DNA of 64,000 nucleotides, taken from NCBI RefSeq assembly GCF_014360585.1, contig NZ_JACIXG010000002.1:1-64000 (forward strand), given 5' to 3'. The position numbers and the translations under genes are program-made. Positions 18,391 through 26,451 of the stretch are shown piece by piece. The stretch comes from Nocardioides sp. (lineage in GTDB: Bacteria > Actinomycetota > Actinomycetes > Propionibacteriales > Nocardioidaceae). Numbering within the stretch: the stretch's first letter is position 1; the number at the start of each line of letters is the position of its first letter. The notes beneath the pieces were generated by a model that saw nothing but the letters and a program-made list of their open reading frames with translations, made no database searches and was not told where the DNA came from.

Positions 18391-20712
18391 TCAGAAGGTG
18401 TAGGCGAGGCCGTCGGTCGGCGACTCGGGGACGGACGGGATGAAGGACTTGGGCTTGAAGTGGATCGGCTCGTTGAAGTTGATCGGGAATTCCGTCGGCA
18501 TCTCGCCGGTCGCACGTGCGTAGGCGCAGGCGACCGCGGCCATCGAAGCGGCCACACCGGCCTCACCGACACCACCGGGCTGGCCGCCGTGCGACTCCAT
18601 CACCTCGCACTCGAACTCGAACGGCGTGTTCCACTGCCGGGTGTAGGCCGAGTTGTCCCAGCTGGCCTCCAGGAACTGACCGTCGACCAGGTGGTTGCTG
18701 TAGGTCAACGCCTGGCACATACCGTCGGAGAAACCCCCCATCATCTGGGCGTTCACGCCGGCAGGGTTGATCACCAGGCCGACGTCGGCGACCACGACGG
18801 CCTTGGTGATTCGAGGCCCGGTGACCGCGTCGCGCACCTCGCGGTTGACGGTCTCGGGGCGGCAGTCGATCTCGACGAGGACGGCGGTGGCGCCCTTGTA
18901 CTCCTTGTGGACGGCGATGCCCTGTGCCGTTCCTGCGGGCATCGATCGACCCCAGTCGCCGAGCTCGGCGGCACGGTCGAGCACCCGCTTGACGGCGTCG
19001 CTCTTGAGGTACCTGCGCCGGAAGACGACCGGGTCCAGCTTCAGCTTCTTGGCCAGCTGGTCGACCATCAGCTCGCTGGCCGTGGCGACGTCGGGGGAGT
19101 AGATGTTGCGCACCGAGCTGGTGTTGAACCGGTCGACCTCGGGCTTCGGCTCGTTGAGCAGCTGGGTGACCACACCGAAGTTGTAGGGCAGCTCCTGGCT
19201 GAGCAGGAAGATCGACTCCGAGAAGCTCAGGTTCGACAGACCGGTCGGCAGCGCCGCCACCTCGGCGGTCAGCCGCTCGCCGAGCCCGTGGGTGAAGTCG
19301 GTGGCGACGCTGGAGTGGCGCTGCTCGAAGGTGAGGATGCTCCCGGCCAGCACCGTCGCCCGGACCTTGGAGACCGCCATCGGGTGCACCCGGCCCTGGC
19401 GCGGCTCGTCGGCGCGGTGCCACATCAGCTTCACCGGCGCACCGAAGGCCTTGGAGGCGAGGGCGGCCTCGACGGCGGCGTCACTGAACAGCTTGCGGCC
19501 GAAGGAGCCGCCGCCCTGGACCACGTTGACCGTGACCTTGGTCTGCGGGAGGCCGAGCGCCTTGGCGATCCGGCCCTGGGCGTCGATCGGCGACTTCAGG
19601 CCGCCCCAGACGGTGGCCTCGCCGTCGCGTACGTCGGCGACCGCACAGTTCGGCTCGAGGGCCGAGCCGCTGCGGAAGTGGAAGGTGAACTCGCCGTCGA
19701 CCGAGGTCGCCCCGATCTTCGGCACCGCGAGCGGGATCTGTCCGTCCTTGAGCTCGGCCTTGATGTCCTTGGCCGACAGCCCGCCGACCGTGCCGGAGTT
19801 CCAGGTGACGTCCAGCGCGCGTACGGCGTCGATGCACTGCCCGAACGTCTTGGCCCGGACCGCGACACCGGTCGGGATGATCGCGACGTGGGTGACGCCC
19901 GGCATCGTCTCGACCTCGCCCTTGTTGCTGATCGACTCCGGCGTCCCGTTGAGCTCGGGCGCGCGGCACACCATGGTGGGCAGGGCGTCGGGGATGTCGA
20001 GGTCCATCGCGAACTGCTTCTTGCCGGTGACCGCCTCGCGCGCGTCGATGCGCCGATGGGGTTTGCCGACGACCTTGTGGTCGGAGGTCTTCTTCAGCTC
20101 GACCTCGACCTTCTCGGTCGTCGGCTTCGCTGCCTTGGCAGCGGCTTCGCCGTACGTCACCGACGAGCCGTCCGGGAGGCTGATCACGCCTTCCTTGGTG
20201 GTCAGCTGGGTCACCGCGCCCCCGAGCATGATCGCGGCCGCCTCGAGCAGCGCCTTGCGGGCGATGGCGGCGGCGACCCGGACCGGGGTGTAGACCGAGA
20301 CGATCGTGTTGGACCCGCCGGTCAGCTGGTTGAACAGCAGCTCCGGGCGAGCAGGTGCCAGCGTCACGTGCACGTGGCCGACCGGGAGCTCGAGCTCCTC
20401 GGCGATCAGCATCGCGACGGCCGTGGTGATCCCCTGGCCTACCTCCATCCGCGGCAGCGCGAAGTGGGCGTGCCCCTTCTCATCGACCTCGATCGCGATC
20501 AGGTTCGAGGTCGGCATCGCGCAGTGCGTGAGGAAGTCGTTGAGGTCGTAGACCTCGGGGATCTGCGGCACCGACGGGATCGGTGCCGCGTTGGCCGCCG
20601 ACGGCGTCAGGCCCAGATCGGCTGCCGCGATCAGGGTCGCGCCGCCGATGACGTAGCCGACGAACGAACGTCTGGAGACCCGAGACGGGCCCTCAGCGGG
20701 ATGATTCTCCAT
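18391..20712 (-). CDS. Molybdopterin-binding catalytic subunit, IorB-like, Tat-exported
   Basis: This 773-residue protein of the xanthine dehydrogenase family starts with a twin-arginine signal (SRRSFVGYVIGGATLIAAA, about residues 12-30), so the enzyme is probably exported folded with its cofactor. Family motifs include MEVGQGITTAVAMLIAEEL and VQGGGSFGRKLFSDAA for molybdopterin-cytosine-dinucleotide binding, and GVGEAGVAASMAAVA near the C-terminus with the catalytic Glu. ATG 20712 has AGGAGTGA about 10 bases upstream. It pairs with the adjacent Fe-S subunit, which must hitch-hike for export. No XdhC-like maturation factor lies nearby. Confidence 0.9.
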   Translation of the reverse strand: MENHPAEGPSRVSRRSFVGYVIGGATLIAAADLGLTPSAANAAPIPSVPQIPEVYDLNDFLTHCAMPTSNLIAIEVDEKGHAHFALPRMEVGQGITTAVAMLIAEELELPVGHVHVTLAPARPELLFNQLTGGSNTIVSVYTPVRVAAAIARKALLEAAAIMLGGAVTQLTTKEGVISLPDGSSVTYGEAAAKAAKPTTEKVEVELKKTSDHKVVGKPHRRIDAREAVTGKKQFAMDLDIPDALPTMVCRAPELNGTPESISNKGEVETMPGVTHVAIIPTGVAVRAKTFGQCIDAVRALDVTWNSGTVGGLSAKDIKAELKDGQIPLAVPKIGATSVDGEFTFHFRSGSALEPNCAVADVRDGEATVWGGLKSPIDAQGRIAKALGLPQTKVTVNVVQGGGSFGRKLFSDAAVEAALASKAFGAPVKLMWHRADEPRQGRVHPMAVSKVRATVLAGSILTFEQRHSSVATDFTHGLGERLTAEVAALPTGLSNLSFSESIFLLSQELPYNFGVVTQLLNEPKPEVDRFNTSSVRNIYSPDVATASELMVDQLAKKLKLDPVVFRRRYLKSDAVKRVLDRAAELGDWGRSMPAGTAQGIAVHKEYKGATAVLVEIDCRPETVNREVRDAVTGPRITKAVVVADVGLVINPAGVNAQMMGGFSDGMCQALTYSNHLVDGQFLEASWDNSAYTRQWNTPFEFECEVMESHGGQPGGVGEAGVAASMAAVACAYARATGEMPTEFPINFNEPIHFKPKSFIPSVPESPTDGLAYTF

Positions 20713-20892
20713 GGTGTGCTCACTCCTGGTTGGGCAAGGCCGAGATATTTGTGACCCCCGACACATAGCACCATTCAGCAGCCCTCGCTTGTTTGGGAAG
20801 GGCGCGTCGGGAAATGTGTGAGGCCGCTATAAATCGGATGGTGACGGACAATAAAAGGGTTTCGATGCCGGCCTGGGTATCCGGTTTCGAGG
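20713..20892. other. AT-richer gap upstream of the molybdenum hydroxylase operon
   Basis: This stretch is lower in GC than its surroundings (for example CTATAAATCGG and ACAATAAAAGG) and must carry the minus-strand promoter for the hydroxylase operon. No clear -35/-10 pair or operator could be fixed. Confidence 0.35.
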
Positions 20893-20997
20893 TCAGTTCG
20901 AAACTGCCGACGAATCGATCTCGCGGCGCAGGATCTTGCCGGTCGGGCCCTTGGGGAGCTCCGGCATGATCCAGACGTGACGCGGGTTCAGGCCGTC
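20893..20997 (-). pseudogene. C-terminal stub of an AMP-forming acyl-CoA synthetase
   Basis: The minus strand reads LNPRHVWIMPELPKGPTGK followed by ILRREID and a stop at 20893. This is the A10 motif (PTGK with the catalytic lysine) and C-terminus of ANL-superfamily acyl-CoA/acetyl-CoA ligases, about 33 codons, with no start and none of the other domains. Its upstream edge coincides with the stop codon of the MFS transporter gene, so a deletion probably fused the transporter end to what is left of a ligase gene. Confidence 0.8.
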
Positions 20998-22313
20998 GTG
21001 GCTGGGGAGACGGGATCGGCGTCCAGCACCTGGCCGCGGGTCTCGCGCAGCGCGAGGAGGCACGCGGTGCTGAGCACGGCCAGGACCGTCACGAAGCCGG
21101 CGAGGCCGCTGGTGCCCCAGCGCTCCAGCAGCGCGCCGCCGATCACGAGCGGCAGCGCGCCGCCGATGATCCCGGCCAGGTTGTAGGCCATCCCGGCACC
21201 GGTATAGCGGTACTCCGCCCGGAAGAGCTCCGGAAGGTACGCCGCGGCCGGCCCGTAGGGGATGCCGATGGCGATCATCAGCACCGCCAGCGCCAGGGTG
21301 AAGGAGCCGGCGTCACCGGGGGTCAGGATCGCGAACGCCACAGGGCCGGCGATCAGACCGAAGACCGTCCCGGTCATCAGCACGGCGCGTCGGCCGACCC
21401 GGTCGGAGAGCAGAGCGGACCCGATCACCGCGACGCAGAGGACGAGGCCGGCCACCATGTTGGCCGTCAACATCTGGTTGAGGGTGAGGCCGAGTCCGTT
21501 CTCCTCGGGCGGCCTGGTGGCGATGCCGCCGAGGAAGACCACGGCGAGGTAGAAGGCGCCGAACGTCATCGCCAGCATCCCGCCGCCGAGCAGGATCTGC
21601 CTCCACTGGTCGCGCAGTGCGGCGGCGAACGGGAAGGACACCGTGGCTCGAGCGGCGGTGACCTTCGAGAACGACGGTGTCTCGGCGATGTTGAGCCGGA
21701 CCCAGAGGCCGAGCGCGATGAGCACGATGCTGACCAGGAACGGCACCCGCCAGGCCCACTGCTGGAAGGCCGCCAGGCCGAGCACCTGGATCGTGAGCAG
21801 GAAGGTCCCGCTGGCGATGATCACGCCGAGGCCGGGTCCGAGCTGGGGGAACAGGCTGTAGCGCCCGCGCTTGCCCTCCGCGGCGTACTCGGAGGTGAGC
21901 AGCGCGGCTCCTGCCCACTCGCCGCCGAGCGCGGTGCCCTGGGTCGCCCGCAGGAGCACCAGCAGCAGCGGCGCCGCCGCTCCGATCGCGGCGGCCGTCG
22001 GGATCAGGCCGATCGCGAAGGTCGCACCACCCATCATCAGCAGCGTCGTCACCAGGGTGCGCTTGCGGCCCAGCCGGTCGCCGAAGTGCCCGAACACCAC
22101 GGCGCCCAGCGGGCGGAAGACGAAGGCGACCCCGAACGTCGCGACGGATGCCCAGGTACCCGCGGCGCTGCCGAGCGAGGGGAAGAAGAGCGGTCCGAAG
22201 ACCAGTGCGGCGGCGTAGCCGTAGATGAGGAAGTCGTAGAACTCGATGGTCGTGCCGACCAGCGATGCCATCGCGATCCGTGACATCGACCGGGGCTGGG
22301 TCGTTGTGGTCAT
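20988..22313 (-). CDS. MFS transporter, metabolite:H+ symporter (MHS) family
   Basis: This 441-residue, 12-helix transporter has the MHS signatures GTTIEFYDFLIYGYAA near the N-terminus, RPLGAVVFGHFGDRLGRKRTL in the 2-3 loop, and ALGGEWAGAALLTSEYA in helix 5, as in ShiA, ProP and KgtP. Substrates of this family are organic acids, betaines or aromatic acids. It is divergent from a PucR-type regulator gene across 148 bp that contains an inverted repeat, so local control is likely. Its C-terminus ends exactly where a ligase remnant begins; the last residues (SPATTA) may derive from that junction. Confidence 0.87.
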   Translation of the reverse strand: MTTTTQPRSMSRIAMASLVGTTIEFYDFLIYGYAAALVFGPLFFPSLGSAAGTWASVATFGVAFVFRPLGAVVFGHFGDRLGRKRTLVTTLLMMGGATFAIGLIPTAAAIGAAAPLLLVLLRATQGTALGGEWAGAALLTSEYAAEGKRGRYSLFPQLGPGLGVIIASGTFLLTIQVLGLAAFQQWAWRVPFLVSIVLIALGLWVRLNIAETPSFSKVTAARATVSFPFAAALRDQWRQILLGGGMLAMTFGAFYLAVVFLGGIATRPPEENGLGLTLNQMLTANMVAGLVLCVAVIGSALLSDRVGRRAVLMTGTVFGLIAGPVAFAILTPGDAGSFTLALAVLMIAIGIPYGPAAAYLPELFRAEYRYTGAGMAYNLAGIIGGALPLVIGGALLERWGTSGLAGFVTVLAVLSTACLLALRETRGQVLDADPVSPATTA

Positions 22314-22423
22314 GTGCCTGCCTCTGTGTCCGTCCCGCCGTGTGCGGCAGGATGTCGGGTGTGACAGGCATCACTGTGCGGTCGCGACGGGCCTCGGGGC
22401 CACGAGTACGAGCCACAGAACTC

Positions 22424-22442
22424 GTTGTGGTCGGCCCACAAC
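22424..22442. promoter_or_regulatory. Inverted repeat between MHS transporter and PucR-type regulator
   Basis: GTTGTGG (22424-22430) and CCACAAC (22436-22442) are exact inverse copies 5 bases apart, lying 7 bases before the regulator's ribosome site. The position suits autoregulation by the PucR-type protein or control of the divergent transporter. Confidence 0.45.
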
Positions 22443-22461
22443 TCCGGACGAGGAGGTCCTG

Positions 22462-23697
22462 ATGAGCACCGATCCGATCAAGCGCATCGTCGCCGGCGTG
22501 CGAGACCGCCTGCCGACGACCGTCGAGGTCTTCCTGACGCGCACCTGGGAGCAGGTCCCGGCCTACGCGGCCAGCCGCGACCCCAACCTGCGCAGCGATG
22601 TCGGCCGCCATGCCGAGGCGGTCTTCCATGCGGTGCTGATCACTCTCGAGGAGGGCCGCGACGCGGTCCGCGAGGACTTCCCCCTGAGTGCCGGTCAGGC
22701 GGCCAACCGGGTGCGCCAGGGGGTCGCGCTAGCTGACTTCCTGCACGCGTTCCGGCTGGGGCAGGTCGCGTTGTGGGAGCGAATCGTCGAGATCGCTGCC
22801 TCGGACCCAGAGACCAGCCAGGCGGCGCTTGCCGCGGCCTCGCGCGTGATGCAGGTGATCGAGGTGGGGAGCACGGTCGCTGCCGAGGCCTACCTCAACA
22901 CCCAGCAGCTCGAGCTTGCCGAGGGGGACCGGATCCGGCGGGACCTCGTCGAGGATCTCCTGGCCGGACGTGAGGTCCCGGCGGGTCCGAGGCTCGATGT
23001 CGCTCGCTCGTGCGGGCTCGAGCGCGACGGACGGGCGGTGGTGATCATCGCGGTCCCGGTGCGCCCCCTACGTGTCGGCCAGAGTCTGCGCGAAGCGCTC
23101 CGGGTCATCCGCACCGAGCTCGGTCCGGAGCAGGAGGGCGTCGCGGTGATCCAGCAGGAGCAGATGATCGGAATCCTGCCGGCGGCCACCGACGACGTAC
23201 AGGCTCTCGTGCCCGATCTACGCCGGGTGCACCGCCAGCTCGCCCGTCAGGGCATCGATCTGGCGGTCGGCGTCAGCACCGTCCACACCGGCTGGGCAGA
23301 TGTCCCGGCGGCGTACGCCGAGGCCGGGATCGCCCGCGACTCCCTGGCGGATGAGCCGGGTGTGGTGGCGCTGCCGATGCTCTCGACGGTCGACTATCTG
23401 GTGCTGCGCGAGGACGCCACCGTCCGTCGGCTGATCCGTCCGGAGCTGCGTCAGTTCGTCACCGACGACCTGGCGCGCGACGGGGCGATGATCGAAACGA
23501 TGCTGGCCTACGTGGCCAGCGACATGAATGCGAAGCTCGCCGCGGAGCGGCTGCACATGCACGTCAACACCGCCTACTACCGGCTCGAGCGGATCGCCGA
23601 GCGCTCCGGCTGCGACCTGCGGCGGTTCGCCGATGTCGAGGAGCTGATCTTCGCGATCCGGCTCCTCACCAAGCCTCGCGGCGTTTCGAGGACCTAA
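22462..23697 (+). CDS. PucR/CdaR-type helix-turn-helix transcriptional regulator
   Basis: This 411-residue regulator has an N-terminal RsbT-like/PucR-associated helical domain (about 1-160), a GGDEF-like middle domain (about 170-300) and the C-terminal HTH_30 domain with MLAYVASDMNAKLAAERLHMHVNTAYYRL. The HVNTAYYRLERI segment is the recognition helix typical of PucR. ATG 22462 follows AGGAGG at good spacing. Divergence from the MHS transporter suggests it controls uptake of that substrate. Its stop overlaps by 4 bases the convergent small membrane protein gene. Confidence 0.85.
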   Translation: MSTDPIKRIVAGVRDRLPTTVEVFLTRTWEQVPAYAASRDPNLRSDVGRHAEAVFHAVLITLEEGRDAVREDFPLSAGQAANRVRQGVALADFLHAFRLGQVALWERIVEIAASDPETSQAALAAASRVMQVIEVGSTVAAEAYLNTQQLELAEGDRIRRDLVEDLLAGREVPAGPRLDVARSCGLERDGRAVVIIAVPVRPLRVGQSLREALRVIRTELGPEQEGVAVIQQEQMIGILPAATDDVQALVPDLRRVHRQLARQGIDLAVGVSTVHTGWADVPAAYAEAGIARDSLADEPGVVALPMLSTVDYLVLREDATVRRLIRPELRQFVTDDLARDGAMIETMLAYVASDMNAKLAAERLHMHVNTAYYRLERIAERSGCDLRRFADVEELIFAIRLLTKPRGVSRT

Positions 23698-23903
23698 GCC
23701 TGCGCCGGCTTGCGGCCGTAGAACCAGTAGACCGCCGCGCCGAGCAGGTTGGTGCTGCCCCACAGTCGCCACAGCATCCGCGGCCCGCGGAGTTCGTCGT
23801 CGGAACGCTTCTGCAGGTCGCGCAGGATCACCGGGGCGACCGCCGCCTGGGCCACGAGCGCGCTGGTGGACAGGATCGCCTTCTGCTTCTTGGTCAGTGC
23901 CAT
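23694..23903 (-). CDS. Small hypothetical membrane protein
   Basis: This 69-residue protein has a basic N-terminus (MALTKKQKAI), one hydrophobic segment (about 10-25), a charged linker and a second aromatic hydrophobic stretch (LWRLWGSTNLLGAAVYWFYG) ending in GRKPAQA. Small two-helix proteins of this type are common in actinobacteria and have no assigned role. It is convergent with, and overlaps by 4 bases, the PucR-type regulator gene. Confidence 0.6.
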   Translation of the reverse strand: MALTKKQKAILSTSALVAQAAVAPVILRDLQKRSDDELRGPRMLWRLWGSTNLLGAAVYWFYGRKPAQA

Positions 23904-23951
23904 ATCGCCAGTCTTTGCCGTCGTTTGCTTTGCGTCAAGCGTCCTGGCCGA

Positions 23952-24782
23952 TCAGGCGGCCGATCGAGCCCAGGGTGGGATCACGACGATGCCCTCGATC
24001 GGGAAGGTGCCGTCGCGGTCTCGGCGCAGCCACACCGGGCCCAGGCGCTGGGTGCGTAGGTGGGCCCGCCACATGCTTCGGCGGTTGACGTTGTCACCGC
24101 CATCCTGGCCCAGGACGATCTGCCTCGTCCCTGTCGAGTTCATGCCGATGACTCGCGGCGTGAAACCCCAGTAGGACGAGATCGAGTATGGCGCCGGCCG
24201 TCCCAGAACCCAGACGTCGCTGCCCTTGGGCACATGCCGGAGGACCAGCTGGCCGCCGCCGTCGAGCTCGGAGGCGACCCCGTGCCAGAACCGCTTCGCA
24301 CGGACCGTCTTGACCGCGCCCTTGCGCTCTAGCTGGCTGTCGTCGAAGAAACGTGCGATGCACGTCGTATGACCCCAGGGCCCGACGCGCCCCGCGGCGT
24401 CGACGGCCCGGGCTCCGACGCACGAGCCATGACCCTGGTTGATGCCGACGGTGATCTGGCTCGTCCGCGACGTCGAGGTCAGCCCGACGCGCTGTAGGTG
24501 CGACGGATAGGTCCATGCCCGTCGGCCGGTCGAGGTGAGGGGTGTCTTCGAGACCCGCACCTGGACGTAGGCAGGCTTGCCGCCGGCCGCCAGGTCGCTG
24601 CCGGCGTACGCCTCGTAGGTGACCTTGAAGCTCGGCGCGAGGGTGAAGCCATAGGTGGGTCGAGCGACGGTCTGGACGCTCGGCCCAGAGGTGGCTGCCT
24701 GCGTGGCGGGCGCGGGGCTCATGGTTGCCAGGAGAGCGATCGCGACGGCTGTCGCCACGCGCGGCAGGGTTCGGTTGGGCAT
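23952..24782 (-). CDS. Secreted hypothetical protein
   Basis: This 276-residue protein has a Sec signal peptide (residues 1-29, cut after ATQAA). The mature part is beta-rich, with aromatic and Arg/Trp-rich segments and two cysteines close together (GSCVGARAVD and HTTCIARFF) that could form a disulfide. The pattern of VTYEAYAGSD and SQITVGINQGHGSCVGARAVDAAGRVGPWG resembles fibronectin-type-III-like extracellular domains. No enzyme motif is seen. A leaderless promoter (TACCCT, 7 bases upstream) fits the ATG. Its neighbours are unrelated in function. Confidence 0.65.
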   Translation of the reverse strand: MPNRTLPRVATAVAIALLATMSPAPATQAATSGPSVQTVARPTYGFTLAPSFKVTYEAYAGSDLAAGGKPAYVQVRVSKTPLTSTGRRAWTYPSHLQRVGLTSTSRTSQITVGINQGHGSCVGARAVDAAGRVGPWGHTTCIARFFDDSQLERKGAVKTVRAKRFWHGVASELDGGGQLVLRHVPKGSDVWVLGRPAPYSISSYWGFTPRVIGMNSTGTRQIVLGQDGGDNVNRRSMWRAHLRTQRLGPVWLRRDRDGTFPIEGIVVIPPWARSAA

Positions 24783-24789
24783 GCGGCGG

Positions 24790-24795
24790 AGGGTA
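24790..24795 (-). promoter_or_regulatory. -10 element TACCCT, leaderless
   Basis: On the minus strand TACCCT ends 7 bases before ATG 24782, without a ribosome site. Confidence 0.4.
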
Positions 24796-24845
24796 TCTCT
24801 GGCTGGGGGTCCGCGGCGACCGTTTTCGCCGGTTTTGTCGACGAG

Positions 24846-25529
24846 TTACAGCAGGCTCGGCAGGTCGGCCGTCGAGGGCAGGAGATGGGTGCGGGACTCG
24901 CCGGCGAGCTGGTCGTGGGTGAAGGAGCCGGTGGCGACGCCGACGACGAAGCCCGCTCCGGCGTTGGTGCCGGCCCCGAGGTCGTTGGGGGTGTCCCCGG
25001 CGACCAGCACGCGGCGTACGTCCTGGACGCCGGTCGCCTCCATGCAGCGGAAGACGAGGTACGGAGCGGGGCGGCTGGCGGGGACGAGGTCGGAGGTGAT
25101 CACGGCGTCGACGGTCGAGCCGGTGTCCGCGCCGACGGTCCAGCCGAGGCCGTCGAGGATGGCGGCGGCGATCTCGGTGGAGTAGCCGGTCTGCAGCGCC
25201 ACCTTCACGCCCCGCGAGCGCAGGGTCGCGAACATCTCGGGAACGCCGGGGATCGGCTGCGGCGGGCTCTCCCGGTAGGCGGTGACGAGACGCTCGCCGA
25301 AGCCGTCGAAGATCTTGTCGACCTGGGCGGTGCTCGGGTCCTGGCCGAGCCCGCGCAGCAGCCCCTGGATCGCCTCCCGCTTGGAGGTGCCCTTCCACTG
25401 CTGCAGCAGATCGCGGGGGACCGGCTCGCCGGCGGCGTCGGCGACGGTGGTCTCGAGGACGTCGTAGACCAGCCCGCCCTCGTCGACGGTGGTGCCGGCC
25501 ATGTCGAGGGCGGCGAGCTGGAAGTTCAC
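24846..25529 (-). CDS. PhnX-like phosphonatase, HAD superfamily
   Basis: This 227-residue HAD hydrolase is closely related to phosphonoacetaldehyde hydrolase. The nucleophile is Asp9 in LDMAGTT, the phosphonatase form of motif I. Lysines at 46 and 50 (WKGTSKREA) lie where PhnX places its Schiff-base lysine, Arg153 (PASRPAP) replaces the usual HAD lysine, and Asp179/Asp183 (GDTPND) complete the site. It should cleave the C-P bond of phosphonoacetaldehyde or a hydroxy analogue to an aldehyde and phosphate. GTG 25529 follows AAGGAG and overlaps the GntR gene's stop. This clade is known to pair with FAD oxidoreductases rather than PhnW, as it does here. Confidence 0.85.
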   Translation of the reverse strand: MNFQLAALDMAGTTVDEGGLVYDVLETTVADAAGEPVPRDLLQQWKGTSKREAIQGLLRGLGQDPSTAQVDKIFDGFGERLVTAYRESPPQPIPGVPEMFATLRSRGVKVALQTGYSTEIAAAILDGLGWTVGADTGSTVDAVITSDLVPASRPAPYLVFRCMEATGVQDVRRVLVAGDTPNDLGAGTNAGAGFVVGVATGSFTHDQLAGESRTHLLPSTADLPSLL

Positions 25530-26284
25530 GAGATCTCCTTGAGGATGCGTACGTCGGTGCGGACCCCGGCCGCGGAGGGGCGGGCGTTGTCGATGGTGAA
25601 GGTGACCCGGTCGGGGCGGTAGCGGTCGTCGGCGTACTCCAGCGGGACCCCGTCCGAGGATGTCGCCCGGCGACGCTCGCGCAGCAGCGGGCCGCCGACG
25701 GCGATCTCGAGCAGGTCGGCGTCGGTCTCGTCGGCCGCGACCGCGTCCATGGTGTGGCGGGCCGCGTGCAGGTCGACGCCGGCGGCGGTGAGGTAGCCGT
25801 AGAGCGACCCGGAGTCGGGGTCGAAGTCGAACAGGAGGCGCCCGACGCTCTCGACGAAGGTGCTGCGCTCCAGCATCGCGGGCTGACCGTCGAGCAGGCG
25901 AAGCCGCAGCACGTCCACCACCGGGTCGCCCTCGTCGATGTCGAGCGCCTCGGCGGCAGCTGCGGTGGCGCCGCGCCGGGCGACCTCGATGGTGCGCTGG
26001 CCGGCGGTGTGGCCGATCTGCTGCACCCACGCGCTGAACGAGATCAGCTGCTCGAAGGGCTGGCCGAGGGCGGTGTCGCGCACGGTCGGCGGGCGTCCCT
26101 GGCCGCCGCTGAGCAGGCCTTCGCGACGCAGGCTGGCCAGCGCCGTACGGATGGTGCCGCGGGAGGCGCCGAACTGCGCGCAGAGCTGCGCCTCCGAGGG
26201 GATCGGGGCGCCGGTCGGCAGCTCGCCGCCGACGATCCGCGCTCGGATGGCCTCGGCGACCTGGACGTGCAGCGGACTACTCAT
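25526..26284 (-). CDS. GntR/UTRA-family transcriptional regulator of the phosphonate module
   Basis: This 252-residue regulator has an N-terminal winged helix (residues 3-70; PIPSEAQLCAQFGASRGTIRTAL is the recognition part) and a C-terminal UTRA ligand domain (about 95-245, ending with ERRRATSSDGVPLEYADDRYRPDRV). This is the HutC/PhnF subfamily. It is co-transcribed with the PhnX-like gene (GTGA overlap) and divergent from the FAD oxidase and phnDCE. Two inverted copies of a CTTGTCTG motif in the divergent promoter are its likely operators. The inducer may be a phosphonate or phosphonoacetaldehyde. Confidence 0.88.
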   Translation of the reverse strand: MSSPLHVQVAEAIRARIVGGELPTGAPIPSEAQLCAQFGASRGTIRTALASLRREGLLSGGQGRPPTVRDTALGQPFEQLISFSAWVQQIGHTAGQRTIEVARRGATAAAAEALDIDEGDPVVDVLRLRLLDGQPAMLERSTFVESVGRLLFDFDPDSGSLYGYLTAAGVDLHAARHTMDAVAADETDADLLEIAVGGPLLRERRRATSSDGVPLEYADDRYRPDRVTFTIDNARPSAAGVRTDVRILKEIS

Positions 26285-26299
26285 GAAGGCAGGCTACAA

Positions 26300-26313
26300 C
26301 TTGACCAGACAAG
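26300..26313. promoter_or_regulatory. Candidate GntR operator 1
   Basis: CTTGACCAGACAAG is an imperfect palindrome whose reverse complement starts CTTGTCTG, identical over 8 bases to the second site at 26388. It lies 16 bases before the regulator's start codon, suited to autorepression. Confidence 0.55.
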
Positions 26314-26350
26314 AGCGCGGAAGAGCTTCGTGAACAACCGGAGAACGCCC

Positions 26351-26385
26351 AACCGGTCAAACAGGTCGCAGGAAAACGACCGGTT
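26351..26385. promoter_or_regulatory. 8-bp inverted repeat in the divergent phosphonate promoter
   Basis: AACCGGTC (26351-26358) and GACCGGTT (26378-26385) are exact inverse copies separated by 19 bases, midway between the two candidate GntR operators. They could be a second regulator's site (for example a phosphate-response factor) or a DNA-loop element. Confidence 0.4.
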
Positions 26386-26387
26386 AA

Positions 26388-26401
26388 CTTGTCTGTACAT
26401 G
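26388..26401. promoter_or_regulatory. Candidate GntR operator 2
   Basis: CTTGTCTGTACATG shares CTTGTCTG and a conserved right half with the inverse of the site at 26300, and is 50 bases before the FAD oxidoreductase start. The pair would let one regulator control both divergent transcripts. Confidence 0.55.
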
Positions 26402-26451
26402 TTGCTCGATCCTGTTGACCAAGGCCGCTGCGAGACAGAAGTGTTCGGGCT

